NCBI GenBank assembly: GCA_023418475.1
Contig: JAEZZO010000062.1
Location: 1-39,365 of the forward strand
Length of the DNA: 39,365 bases
Source of the DNA: Bacillota bacterium
GTDB taxonomy: Bacteria; Bacillota; Clostridia; Lachnospirales; Lachnospiraceae
Reading direction: 5' to 3'
Positions 7,845 to 15,311 of this stretch are shown piece after piece. The translations under genes and the position numbers were made by a program. Within the stretch, counting starts at the first letter, position 1. Every line of letters starts with the position of its first letter. The notes under the pieces were generated by a model that did not search any database, was not told the origin of the DNA, and saw nothing but the letters and a program-made list of their open reading frames with translations.

Positions 7845-8605
7845 TGTTACAATCCTATTTAAAAGCAGAAAACTTGAAATTTAAACACTCCCTATTTCGA
7901 AAGCTAATCCTGTTTATTCCCATAGCCTTAATATTAATAGCAATGATATTTATATTCATTGGTATTGGTCTAGGGGGTTTTTCATGCTCCATCATTTGCA
8001 ATTGGTGTATGCCGGTTGCATCCTTATCTATTATGCTTTTATCTCACTTAGTCAATAATAAGGAGCAAAAACACAAATACCGAACACTTTATAGCCTGCC
8101 AATCAACTTGAAGAAGGTATTTCTTGCTAAAACAATATTAATAGCACTTAATCTTTTGATCATATCATTATTACTATCCTTGTTCACTGCTGTATATGAA
8201 TTTCTATCTACTGGGTCGGCCGCTGTGATTGCTCATACAGGGTATTATATTTTAGGATATCTCTTAATATGGATTTCTCTACTATGGCAGATTCCTTTCT
8301 GCTTGTTCCTGGATCAAAAAATCGGATTTGTAGGTTCTGTAATAATAAATTTATTCACCAGTGCGTCTGGCGGTTTATTTTTGTCTTTGACGCCTTTGTT
8401 TTGGCTTTTTCCGCATAGCTGGCCTGTAAGATTTATGACTACATTTTTTGGAGTTTTGCCAAACGGTTTATTGGCTGAGGCAAATTCAAGATTGATACTA
8501 AATATAGAGAAAAGTTTGCTGTTGACATTGATAAGCTTGCTTGCCGGAGTGGTAATTTCAGTTTTATTTTCCAGCTGGTATAAAAGGCAGGTGTATCGCA
8601 AATGA
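7844..8605 (+). CDS. peptide-immunity ABC permease, MutE/EpiE type
   Basis: 253 residues starting at ATG 7844 inside the preceding stop (TGATG), with AAAGGAG at 7826-7832. About six hydrophobic segments: near 20-45, 50-70, 95-125, 130-155, 165-190 and 225-248. The N-terminal pattern MLQSYLKAENLKFKHSLFRK followed by a long hydrophobic helix is typical of lantibiotic-immunity permeases (SpaE/MutE/CprB). It would form the membrane heterodimer with the next product. It overlaps the next gene by 4 bp (ATGA). Confidence 0.85.
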   Translation: MLQSYLKAENLKFKHSLFRKLILFIPIALILIAMIFIFIGIGLGGFSCSIICNWCMPVASLSIMLLSHLVNNKEQKHKYRTLYSLPINLKKVFLAKTILIALNLLIISLLLSLFTAVYEFLSTGSAAVIAHTGYYILGYLLIWISLLWQIPFCLFLDQKIGFVGSVIINLFTSASGGLFLSLTPLFWLFPHSWPVRFMTTFFGVLPNGLLAEANSRLILNIEKSLLLTLISLLAGVVISVLFSSWYKRQVYRK

Positions 8606-9333
8606 CAATTACAAGGGAATTTCTTTCTAATTTTACAAAGGTCAAACGAACTCCAATCATTTTATTGCACCTATTACCACCTATCGTAGTCACAGCATTA
8701 TTTTTAGCTTATTACGCCTCTGGCGGATCTCATATTATATCTGATGTAAGGTTGTTTTTCGTTATATTGCAAATATTTTATCCCATTTTTGTGAGTATTG
8801 TTGTACCAATTCTAATTCATTTAGATGGGAATATAAACAATATTCAGAATGCTCTGGGTCTGGTGGAATCTCGAAGAAGTGTATATTTGGGCAAATTGCT
8901 CTTTCTATTGTTTCTTTTTGCTATAAATATGATATTATATGAATTATGTTTTTATATTGGAGTTAATTTTTTTCTGGATATGTCCATAACGGGCTTTGGC
9001 TCCTATTTTGTGATATTTTGTATATTTATGTTAAGTAACTTATTTCTTTATTTACTGCATGTTTTCATTGCTTTTCGGTTTGGATCAAGCATCTCCGTTT
9101 TAGTGGGGATAACCGGTATGATTTTTGCAGGCTATTTTGAAAATGCGATAGGTGATAAAATATGGCCGATAATTCCTTGGGAATGGGGTGTTCGATTTTT
9201 GGAAAGTCATTTTGATTATTCAAGTGTATCTGTTTTTCCTGGAATTATTTCTTTGATAATTTTTAATATAATCATTCTGCTTGCATCACTTCTTTGGTTT
9301 AGAAGATGGGAAGGTAAAGTAATACAAGAATAA
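8602..9333 (+). CDS. peptide-immunity ABC permease, MutG type
   Basis: 243 residues with about six membrane helices. The amphipathic start MTITREFLSNFTKVKRTPIILLH and length match the MutG/SpaG/CprC family, the second permease of lantibiotic-protection exporters. The start codon overlaps the stop of the previous gene (ATGA), so the three ABC genes form a tight unit. Its base composition is low-GC like the other ABC genes. The change to GC-richer sequence begins just after its stop. Confidence 0.83.
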   Translation: MTITREFLSNFTKVKRTPIILLHLLPPIVVTALFLAYYASGGSHIISDVRLFFVILQIFYPIFVSIVVPILIHLDGNINNIQNALGLVESRRSVYLGKLLFLLFLFAINMILYELCFYIGVNFFLDMSITGFGSYFVIFCIFMLSNLFLYLLHVFIAFRFGSSISVLVGITGMIFAGYFENAIGDKIWPIIPWEWGVRFLESHFDYSSVSVFPGIISLIIFNIIILLASLLWFRRWEGKVIQE

Positions 9334-9335
9334 GA

Positions 9336-9406
9336 GAAAAACATGGAGGAAAATCCTCTGCTCCTGCAAAGGCAGTCGCATTTTTCCTTCGGAAAAACAT
9401 GGAGGA
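9336..9406. repeat. 15-bp direct repeat and hairpin at the ABC/two-component junction
   Basis: GAAAAACATGGAGGA occurs at 9336-9350 and again at 9392-9406. The second copy supplies the ribosome binding site of the response regulator. Between them TTTTTCC (9381-9387) and GGAAAAA (9391-9397) form a perfect hairpin around TTC. The repeat sits exactly where base composition changes, which suggests a recombination or insertion junction. Confidence 0.6.
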
Positions 9407-9409
9407 TTT

Positions 9410-10084
9410 ATGGGAAGAGTGTTAGTGGTCGATGATGATCTTAATATGCTGTCCCTGGTGCGTGCTGCGCTGGAAAAGGATGGCCACCAGGTAGATACTG
9501 AAACAGATGCCACAGCGGTGAAGCCTGTTCGGTGCCAGTTGTACGATCTTTTGCTGCTCGATGTGATGATGCCTGGCGAGGATGGTTTTTCTCTTTGCAG
9601 TCGTATCCGCGGTGAGGTGGATTGTCCTATCTTATTTTTGACAGCCAAGGCGGAAGACGCATCCCTTGTACAAGGCTTTGGCCTGGGTGCGGATGATTAT
9701 ATTAAGAAGCCATTTAGTATTGCAGAGCTGCGTGCACGGGTGAATGCCCATCTGCGACGGGAGGTGCGCCAGCCGACCTATACTCTGAACCGAGGCGGGG
9801 TACGTTTTGACATGCAAGCAAAGGCTGCCATCGCAGGTGAACATACACTGTCCTTTACAAAGGGCGAATACGCTATCTGTGAGCATCTGGCTCTGCATGC
9901 CGGGCGGGTATTTACCAAAGAACAATTATATGAAGCAGTTTTCGGCTTTGACGCCGAGGGTGATCCGTCCGCCGTGGCGGAGCATATTAAGAATATCCGG
10001 GCAAAGCTGAAAGTGGAGGACTTAAATCCTATCGAAACTGTTTGGGGGGTGGGCTATAAGTGGCGAAAAGAAAACGTTCTGTAA
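9410..10084 (+). CDS. OmpR-family response regulator
   Basis: 224 residues. The receiver domain (1-117) has the acidic pocket D8-D10, phosphoacceptor D51 (LLLLDVMMPGEDG), T78 and K100 (DDYIKKPF). The winged-helix DNA-binding domain (~122-222) has LSFTKGEYAICEHLALHAGRVFTKEQL and the terminal VWGVGYKW. It should activate the ABC immunity operon when the partner kinase senses a cationic peptide, by analogy with CprRK or SpaRK. GGAGGA is only 3-4 nt from ATG. The gene overlaps the kinase by 25 bp. Codons are visibly GC-richer than in the ABC genes. Confidence 0.92.
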   Translation: MGRVLVVDDDLNMLSLVRAALEKDGHQVDTETDATAVKPVRCQLYDLLLLDVMMPGEDGFSLCSRIRGEVDCPILFLTAKAEDASLVQGFGLGADDYIKKPFSIAELRARVNAHLRREVRQPTYTLNRGGVRFDMQAKAAIAGEHTLSFTKGEYAICEHLALHAGRVFTKEQLYEAVFGFDAEGDPSAVAEHIKNIRAKLKVEDLNPIETVWGVGYKWRKENVL

Positions 10085-11388
10085 CACTTTCATTTGTTCT
10101 TTTACGCTTTGCAATCGTAATGCTTGGAGGTATGCTGTTATGCTGTCTGGTAGGGATTTTTTGCTTGGAATTGCTTCAAAAGACAGGCATTATTTACAAA
10201 GGGATTGTCTCTAATCAACAAGTGGAGCAAATGCTGGCAGGAGAACCAAAATCTTTTGTATCTCCTGATGAAAATTTTTTACCACAATACGTTTTGTTCG
10301 GTCAAAATGGTGAAGTACAAAAAAGTAATGTAGGAGGAAAAAAACTGGAAGCTCTGGCCGGACTTTTACAGGATGATGCCTATAACGCACATGTATTACG
10401 GCACACCTACGCGGATGGAAGCACTGTTATTTTTCGATGGTATTACAGGGCAGAGTTTGTCAACGCCAAGTTGCGTAGTTTACTGCCTCCCTTTGAATAT
10501 TTGTGGCTGGCAACACTCGCTGTAGGAGTGGTGCTTTGTCTGCTGTTTAACACCTTATGGCTGCGTCGTCGTCTTGCCGCCAAGCTAAAGCTATTCAGTG
10601 AAGTGAGCGAGAAAGTAGGCGCGCAGGAGTTGGATTTTATAATTCCACATGCGGGTATATGGGAGTACGATCAGGCGCTTATTGCTATGGAGCATATGAG
10701 AGTGGCATTATATAACTCTTTATCCTCACAATGGGCGGCACAACAAGAACGTGAGACCGAAATAGTAGCACTTGCGCATGATTTAAAAACTCCGCTCACC
10801 CTGGTGGGAGGCAATGCCGAGCTTCTATTAGAGGAGGAACTATCCGAGAGCAGTCGCAAAAGGCTGGAAACAATTGTGTCCAGCAATGATCGGGCCAAGC
10901 AGTATGTTACCAGTTTGTTAGAAACCTCTTCCGGAGAGGATGAAGTATTTCAAAAAACCGACCTGTCCGACTTATTTGACGATCTTTACCGAAACACAAT
11001 GGCATTTGCTGAAGCCAGAAGTATTTGCCTGCACATACAAAATGACCTGGAGGGTGCAGCAAGCATTCAGAAAAATTATCTGCTGCGTGCGCTTGGCAAT
11101 GTCGTACAGAATGCGATAGAGCATACCCCTGCAAATGGAAATGTGTACTTAAACGGCAATAGGATAGATGGCGGCTGGCAGATTGTTGTACGTGATGAAG
11201 GTCCCGGTTTTAGCAAGGCAGCACTACGGCATGCAACAGAGCGTTTATGGCGTGATGATACAGCGCGTGGTATGGATGGACATAATGGTCTTGGACTATG
11301 GTTTGCTGCACAAGTAGTAAAAAAGTATGCAGGGCATCTGGAATTGTGTAACTGCAATATTGGGGGGAAGGTTACTATTAAGTTTTAA
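10060..11388 (+). CDS. sensor histidine kinase
   Basis: 442 residues from GTG 10060, preceded by a G-rich Shine-Dalgarno-like run and overlapping the response regulator by 25 bp. Helices at ~12-36 and ~146-167 bracket a ~110-residue extracellular sensor domain. A HAMP-like linker follows (~168-222). The H-box LAHDLKTPLTLVGG has H240 as phosphorylation site. The ATPase domain shows the N-box GNVVQNAIEH (346-355), G1 DEGPGF (379-384) and G2 GHNGLGLW (407-414). All catalytic motifs are intact. The genomic setting predicts sensing of an antimicrobial peptide for the ABC exporter upstream. Composition is GC-richer than the ABC genes. Confidence 0.9.
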   Translation: MAKRKRSVTLSFVLLRFAIVMLGGMLLCCLVGIFCLELLQKTGIIYKGIVSNQQVEQMLAGEPKSFVSPDENFLPQYVLFGQNGEVQKSNVGGKKLEALAGLLQDDAYNAHVLRHTYADGSTVIFRWYYRAEFVNAKLRSLLPPFEYLWLATLAVGVVLCLLFNTLWLRRRLAAKLKLFSEVSEKVGAQELDFIIPHAGIWEYDQALIAMEHMRVALYNSLSSQWAAQQERETEIVALAHDLKTPLTLVGGNAELLLEEELSESSRKRLETIVSSNDRAKQYVTSLLETSSGEDEVFQKTDLSDLFDDLYRNTMAFAEARSICLHIQNDLEGAASIQKNYLLRALGNVVQNAIEHTPANGNVYLNGNRIDGGWQIVVRDEGPGFSKAALRHATERLWRDDTARGMDGHNGLGLWFAAQVVKKYAGHLELCNCNIGGKVTIKF

Positions 11389-11441
11389 AAGCTTGTTCAA
11401 ATATGCAATAATAAACTTCTTATATTGAATATATTATAAGT

Positions 11442-11910
11442 TTAGGATATCTTGAACTGTCTCAAATTTATCTGTTTTAAATTTATTCCACATATGTTAC
11501 ATTCAGTATCTGACTCACGTACATTTCGATTGCTGCAGTAACCGCATTCATATTTTCCATCGTTTAGAATTATTTTAACATTTTCATGACTTAGGAAATA
11601 CTTGAAAATCTTCTTGTACTGATTTAATTCTATTACAGATGAACTAAAAACAAAATTTCAATGGTTGCATTAGTTTCTTGGGTGAATTAACCTGTTGCTG
11701 TACTTTCCGTGATACATTCTTTGCCACTTTTATAAAATTATTCAATTTCGAATTACAAACAACACTAAAAGCAGTAGAAAAATTCCCAAGGCTACTTTCT
11801 TGATAAATAGACAGGTATCGCCTGATATCAGCAGCAATTACAACCTTATTGATAGATAAGTCCTGCATCATCTTTGCAATTTTTTCATAGTATATGTTTC
11901 CTGTATTGAC
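11442..11910 (-). pseudogene. broken gene: condensation-like domain remnant plus zinc ribbon
   Basis: On the minus strand an open stretch (from ~11910) reads KMMQDLSINKVVIAADIRRY then NFSTAFSVVCN, resembling the central part of condensation-domain/alcohol-acetyltransferase-like proteins (DxRR followed by GNFS). It ends at TAG 11644. The downstream part continues in the +1 frame to TAA 11442 and contains a zinc ribbon, YECGYC ... ECNICG. There is no proper start, one frameshift, and the 5' part is missing, so this is a decayed gene. Family naming is tentative; coding character and the CxxC pairs are directly visible. Confidence 0.5.
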
Positions 11911-11944
11911 CTATTACTTGTAAACTACTATAATTTAAGTAATA
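11906..11944 (+). promoter_or_regulatory. promoter with bracketing inverted repeat, methyltransferase unit
   Basis: The -35 TTGACC (11906-11911), 17-bp spacer and -10 TATAAT (11929-11934) form a near-consensus promoter. TATTACTT (11912-11919) and AAGTAATA (11937-11944) make an 8-bp inverted repeat around the -10, a likely repressor site. It precedes the leader ORF and the methyltransferase. Confidence 0.75.
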
Positions 11945-11966
11945 ATTTTGAAGGGAGTTGATAGTT

Positions 11967-12026
11967 ATGAAATTCGATAAAATAATAACTTGTAGCAACA
12001 ATAAAAGGAGGGTGACAATAATATAA
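11967..12026 (+). CDS. 19-codon leader ORF upstream of the methyltransferase
   Basis: ATG 11967 with AAGGGAG at 11951-11957 encodes MKFDKIITCSNNKRRVTII and stops at 12024-12026. Its last seven codons and stop run through a hairpin (12006-12033) that ends 15 nt before the methyltransferase start. This is the layout of translation-controlled attenuators such as those of erm genes. Expression of the peptide is not shown; the function is inference. Confidence 0.45.
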   Translation: MKFDKIITCSNNKRRVTII

Positions 12027-12033
12027 CCCTCCT
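12006..12033 (+). promoter_or_regulatory. hairpin with anti-Shine-Dalgarno arm
   Basis: AGGAGGGT (12006-12013) pairs perfectly with ACCCTCCT (12026-12033) around a 12-nt loop. The 3' arm CCCTCCT is complementary to Shine-Dalgarno sequences, so if freed it could pair with the CGGAGG (12038-12043) of the methyltransferase. No T-run follows, so it is not an intrinsic terminator. A translational switch is plausible. Confidence 0.5.
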
Positions 12034-12048
12034 AGAACGGAGGAAATT

Positions 12049-12879
12049 ATGTTCAGCAAATTAAATGATTACTTAATAAAGCCAAAGCTCTATGCACCAA
12101 GTACAGGTATGTTCTGGGATGATGAACATATATCGAAAGGAATGCTTGAAGCACATCTCAACCCTGATTGGAATGCAGCAACCCGGAAGCATGATTTTGT
12201 TGATAAATCTGTAAAATGGATTACTTTAATAGCACAGCCTACACAATTTCAACAATTACTGGATTTAGGCTGTGGACCAGGAATTTATGCAGAACGTTTT
12301 CGCAAAGCAGGCTATATAGTAACTGGTATTGACTATTCAAAACGTTCAATCGAGTATGCACAAGAACGAACGTTACTTAACAAAAGTAATATCCAATACT
12401 ATTATCAAAACTATTTGACAATAGATTATATTGAACAGTTTGATGTAATCACATTGATTTATTGTGATTATGCACCGTTATCAATCACCGATAGGCTTAT
12501 TCTATTGAGAAAAGTATATCAAGCATTAAAGCCTAACGGTAAGTTTATTTTTGATGTGTTTACACCTCTTATGAGAAAAGCAGAAAACCATTCATGGTAT
12601 TACAGTGAGAAGAGTGGATTTTGGAACGAAAAACCTCATATATGTTTAGATTCTGTTTATCAATATGATGATGAAGATAATACAGAATTAAGGCAGTCAA
12701 TAGTGTTAACCGAAGATACCGTAAATTGTTATAATATATGGGATCATTTTTTTACTAAAGAAAAACTGATATCAGAAATTCTGCCCATAGGTTTTAATTC
12801 ATATGAATTTTATGGCGATATTGCAGGACAGGAATTTTCAGATACAGGAGAAACTATTTGTGCTGTTTTTACAAAGTAG
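12049..12879 (+). CDS. class I SAM-dependent methyltransferase
   Basis: 276 residues from ATG 12049 with CGGAGG at 12038-12043. The SAM-binding motif I is LLDLGCGPG (70-78), followed by the acidic motif ITGIDYS (~91-97) and the FDVITLIYCDYAPL motif IV region. The C-terminal half (FDVFTPLMRKAENHSWYY ... TICAVFTK) is typical of small-molecule methyltransferases. Substrate unknown. It has its own promoter, a short leader ORF and a hairpin, so regulated expression, for example by an inhibitor of translation, is worth considering. A second methyltransferase at 32260 is not closely similar. Confidence 0.85.
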   Translation: MFSKLNDYLIKPKLYAPSTGMFWDDEHISKGMLEAHLNPDWNAATRKHDFVDKSVKWITLIAQPTQFQQLLDLGCGPGIYAERFRKAGYIVTGIDYSKRSIEYAQERTLLNKSNIQYYYQNYLTIDYIEQFDVITLIYCDYAPLSITDRLILLRKVYQALKPNGKFIFDVFTPLMRKAENHSWYYSEKSGFWNEKPHICLDSVYQYDDEDNTELRQSIVLTEDTVNCYNIWDHFFTKEKLISEILPIGFNSYEFYGDIAGQEFSDTGETICAVFTK

Positions 12880-12955
12880 GATTTTCTGATAGTGTCTACA
12901 TTGACTTGTGCAGGATTTTAAACTACCAGCGAAGAAAAGAATAATACCACACAAA

Positions 12956-12990
12956 AGCGTACTCTTAGGCTCTATGCTGAAAGGTACGCT
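12956..12990. terminator. inverted repeat after the methyltransferase
   Basis: AGCGTAC (12956-12962) and GTACGCT (12984-12990), followed by CTTAT. It is a possible weak terminator; the loop is long and the T-run poor. Confidence 0.35.
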
Positions 12991-13008
12991 CTTATACTAT
13001 ATGTAAAG

Positions 13009-13087
13009 ACCGTGTTATTAGGGCTATAAGTATAATTATGATATGTGTCATAATCTATATTTACCTTATTGGCACGGTTTTGTTTCA
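13009..13087. other. long imperfect hairpin, intergenic
   Basis: ACCGTG (13009-13014) pairs with CACGGT (13073-13078). The apex is TTATGA (13036-13041) with TCATAA (13048-13053), and the arms between are partly complementary. TTTTG follows, so it could act as a terminator. Alternatively it is a small palindromic element. The rest of 12880-13286 holds nothing recognisable. Confidence 0.35.
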
Positions 13088-13286
13088 TTAAGAGAATGCA
13101 GTAATATAGTTTTAGATCAACCATAAAATAAAAACGCAAAGTTTCAGGTTGAAAATCTTGAAAAGTTGGTTATACGGATATACGAAAAACATTAAGCTAA
13201 AATCTAAAGACCGTCTATAATATCTGATGAAAACAGGTACAATCGGTAGGTGTTAAGTAAAAGAAAAAGCATATTATTCAACAGAT

Positions 13287-13312
13287 GGAACCATATGGTA
13301 AACTCAACTGTC
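13287..13312 (+). promoter_or_regulatory. candidate ECF-type (autoregulated) promoter
   Basis: GGAACC (13287-13292) and TGTC (13309-13312) are 16 bp apart, resembling the GGAAC/CGTC class used by many ECF sigma factors, and lie 26 bp before the ECF gene. This suggests that the sigma factor transcribes its own operon. Confidence 0.45.
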
Positions 13313-13337
13313 TTATATTAGGAAAGGAACTATATAG

Positions 13338-13823
13338 ATGTACGGAGGGAGAATAATTGAAGTGAAAAATGATGAATTTGCCGAATTGGTTCTTATGCAT
13401 CAGAAAAGTATGTATCGGCTGGCATTTGGAATTCTAAAAAATAATCATGATGCAGAGGATGCTCTAAGTGAAACAATTATTAAGGCTTATGAAAACCTTG
13501 CAGGGTTAAGGGATGAAAATAAATTTAAGCCTTGGATCATGACAATTCTGGTTAATGTATCGAAAAATATGTTAGCTAAGAAAAGCAGGATACAACTGGC
13601 TGATGACATAACTGCTTTTGGTGAGGAGACAGCCGGGTTTCACAACGATATATGGGACAGCGTAATGTCATTGGGAGAGCATCATATGCAGATTGTAATT
13701 CTTTATTATTATGATGGCTTTTCAACCAAAGAGATTGCTCAAATACTGAAAGTCTCGCAGGGAACGGTAAAATCAAGGCTAAGCCGTGCCAGGCAGCATT
13801 TAAAGCAGTTATTGAGTATATAG
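13338..13823 (+). CDS. ECF-type RNA polymerase sigma factor
   Basis: 161 residues from ATG 13338. GTG 13362 (GGAGGGA at 13344-13350) would give a more typical family N-terminus starting VKNDEFAELVLMH, so the true start may be 8 codons later. Sigma region 2 is seen as MYRLAFGILKNNHDAEDALSETIIKAYENL. Region 4 is the HTH YYYDGFSTKEIAQILKVSQGTVKSRLSRARQHLKQLL. There is no region 1 or 3, so it is ECF/group 4. It directs polymerase to a small regulon, probably cell-envelope stress. The next gene, 20 bp downstream, is a likely anti-sigma factor. Confidence 0.9.
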   Translation: MYGGRIIEVKNDEFAELVLMHQKSMYRLAFGILKNNHDAEDALSETIIKAYENLAGLRDENKFKPWIMTILVNVSKNMLAKKSRIQLADDITAFGEETAGFHNDIWDSVMSLGEHHMQIVILYYYDGFSTKEIAQILKVSQGTVKSRLSRARQHLKQLLSI

Positions 13824-13843
13824 ATGGGGAGGAGAAAGGCATA

Positions 13844-15055
13844 ATGAATCAAATAATAGATGAGAAAATCAGGGTGACATTAATGGATAATGATATTCAT
13901 ATTCCGGATGAATGCCTGAAACAAATGGAGGATACAATTAGTGGACTTACCAACAACGATAAACACGAAAAGCAAAAACGATTTCGCACTGCAGTAGCTA
14001 TTGTTATATGCTTATTTCTGATACCAATCACTGCTTTTGGTGCGGTGGATCTTATGAAGCAAAGGATGAAAGATCTTACAAAAGAAGAGAAGGATGAATA
14101 TTATCAAGGTTTACAGAGTTCTACTGCAAATGCAGACAGTTTCACCAGAGAACTCACGAAGTCAGAAAATGATAAAATGGAAGAATTAAAAGTAAAATAT
14201 AAAAATGGACTATTTCCTGCAAAGGCTTTAACTATAGTAAAAACGCGGGCTGCCGCTGATAAAAGTGCTGAACTTTATTTTGCAGAAGATAAAAGCTTAT
14301 TTGTATTACCATCGAGAGAATTAACAGAAGAAGAAATGCTGGAAATTATTGATTTTTATTATTGCAGGGATTATAGTCTTATGGAAAATCCAAAACAAGA
14401 GAATATAACAGGAGTCAAGGGTGATACAAATGAAGAAAATATTACTAAGGCAGAGAAAGATATCACGAAAGATAAGATAAATGTTAAGAAAAATAAGATG
14501 AATAATGATATAAATAAGGACAAAGCGATAGAGTTGGCAAAAACTGCTATCAAAGATATTTATGGAGTAGAGTGCGCAGGACTGGATATTACTGTTGAAT
14601 ATGATAATAAAATTGATGCTCTTACAGTTTCCATGGAAGATACGGACAAGATGTCAGGTTACAGTGTTACTGTAGATGCTAGCCATGAATCAATAGAAGA
14701 AATTTATTTCGCACAACATGATGACTATTCTGTCTTCGGAATTGCGGCTGACCGGAAAAAGTATATTGATAAGTATAAAGATGCCCTAGACATAATAACT
14801 TCAAGAATGAAGATTGATAAATCAGTCATCAAATCCACTTGCGAATATAATTATAATAAAGATGGATCTCTTGAACGAGGTGTTGTAAGCTATTTCTTTA
14901 AAATGAAAGATGGCACCGGCTATCTTATCAAATATAGCTGTGCTTATGATGTATTTTTTGATATTCTTAAAACAGATTTTGATAAATATAGACAGACTAT
15001 GGATCAAAGTAGAAAAAAAAGAGGTTTAGAAAGAGAAATTATTCAGATGAAATAA
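13844..15055 (+). CDS. putative membrane anti-sigma factor
   Basis: 403 residues. A ~45-residue cytosolic N-terminus (MNQIIDEKIRVTLMDNDIHIPDECLKQMEDTI) is followed by one transmembrane helix (~47-67) and a long extracytoplasmic region. That region contains a Lys/Asn-rich low-complexity linker (~180-220) and a C-terminal globular part with alternating charged helices and strands (DKAIELAKTAIKDIYGVE, then ITVEYDNKIDALTVSME), reminiscent of PepSY-like folds. Position after the ECF gene, topology and size suit an anti-sigma factor that holds the sigma factor at the membrane. No zinc-binding HxxxCxxC motif is seen, so it is not a classical ZAS protein. Confidence 0.65.
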   Translation: MNQIIDEKIRVTLMDNDIHIPDECLKQMEDTISGLTNNDKHEKQKRFRTAVAIVICLFLIPITAFGAVDLMKQRMKDLTKEEKDEYYQGLQSSTANADSFTRELTKSENDKMEELKVKYKNGLFPAKALTIVKTRAAADKSAELYFAEDKSLFVLPSRELTEEEMLEIIDFYYCRDYSLMENPKQENITGVKGDTNEENITKAEKDITKDKINVKKNKMNNDINKDKAIELAKTAIKDIYGVECAGLDITVEYDNKIDALTVSMEDTDKMSGYSVTVDASHESIEEIYFAQHDDYSVFGIAADRKKYIDKYKDALDIITSRMKIDKSVIKSTCEYNYNKDGSLERGVVSYFFKMKDGTGYLIKYSCAYDVFFDILKTDFDKYRQTMDQSRKKRGLEREIIQMK

Positions 15056-15113
15056 AAGCTTGGCACAATGAAAAATTGCAAATGTAGGTTGCGATACTGC
15101 AAGCATAGATTGA

Positions 15114-15141
15114 TTGAAAGGATTTGTAAAAGCATTATACT
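15114..15141 (+). promoter_or_regulatory. promoter of the XRE regulator
   Basis: TTGAAA (15114-15119), 16-bp spacer, TATACT (15136-15141). Transcription from here gives a leader of ~160 nt that includes the tandem repeats at 15186-15243. Confidence 0.55.
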
Positions 15142-15185
15142 TTACATGTAATAACATAGAGAAGGGGAAGAAGAGAAAGTAAAAT

Positions 15186-15243
15186 CACTTCCACAAAGTG
15201 AAAGAGGATCACATCCACAAAGTGAAAGAGGATCACTTCCACT
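15186..15243. repeat. 24-bp tandem repeat (2.4 copies) in the XRE leader
   Basis: Units at 15186-15209 and 15210-15233 differ at one base, with a partial third at 15234-15243. Each unit has the dyad CACTTCCACAAAGTG (or CACAT...). They may be operators for the XRE protein or RNA stem-loops. Confidence 0.8.
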
Positions 15244-15248
15244 TAGCA

Positions 15249-15277
15249 AGTTTGTGTCTACGCTGCACACAAGCTTA
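15249..15277. repeat. inverted repeat before the XRE gene
   Basis: AAGTTTGTGT (15249-15258) and ACACAAGCTT (15268-15277) pair at 9 of 10 positions around CTACGCTGC. The hairpin lies ~35 nt before the start codon and directly after the tandem repeats. Confidence 0.6.
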
Positions 15278-15311
15278 GGATATGCAAAAAGCAGCGCAGA
15301 AAGAGGTAACT

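Noticed and set aside
15186..15243. CRISPR-like direct repeats
   Set aside because: Units are contiguous with no spacers and there are no cas genes; it is a simple tandem repeat.
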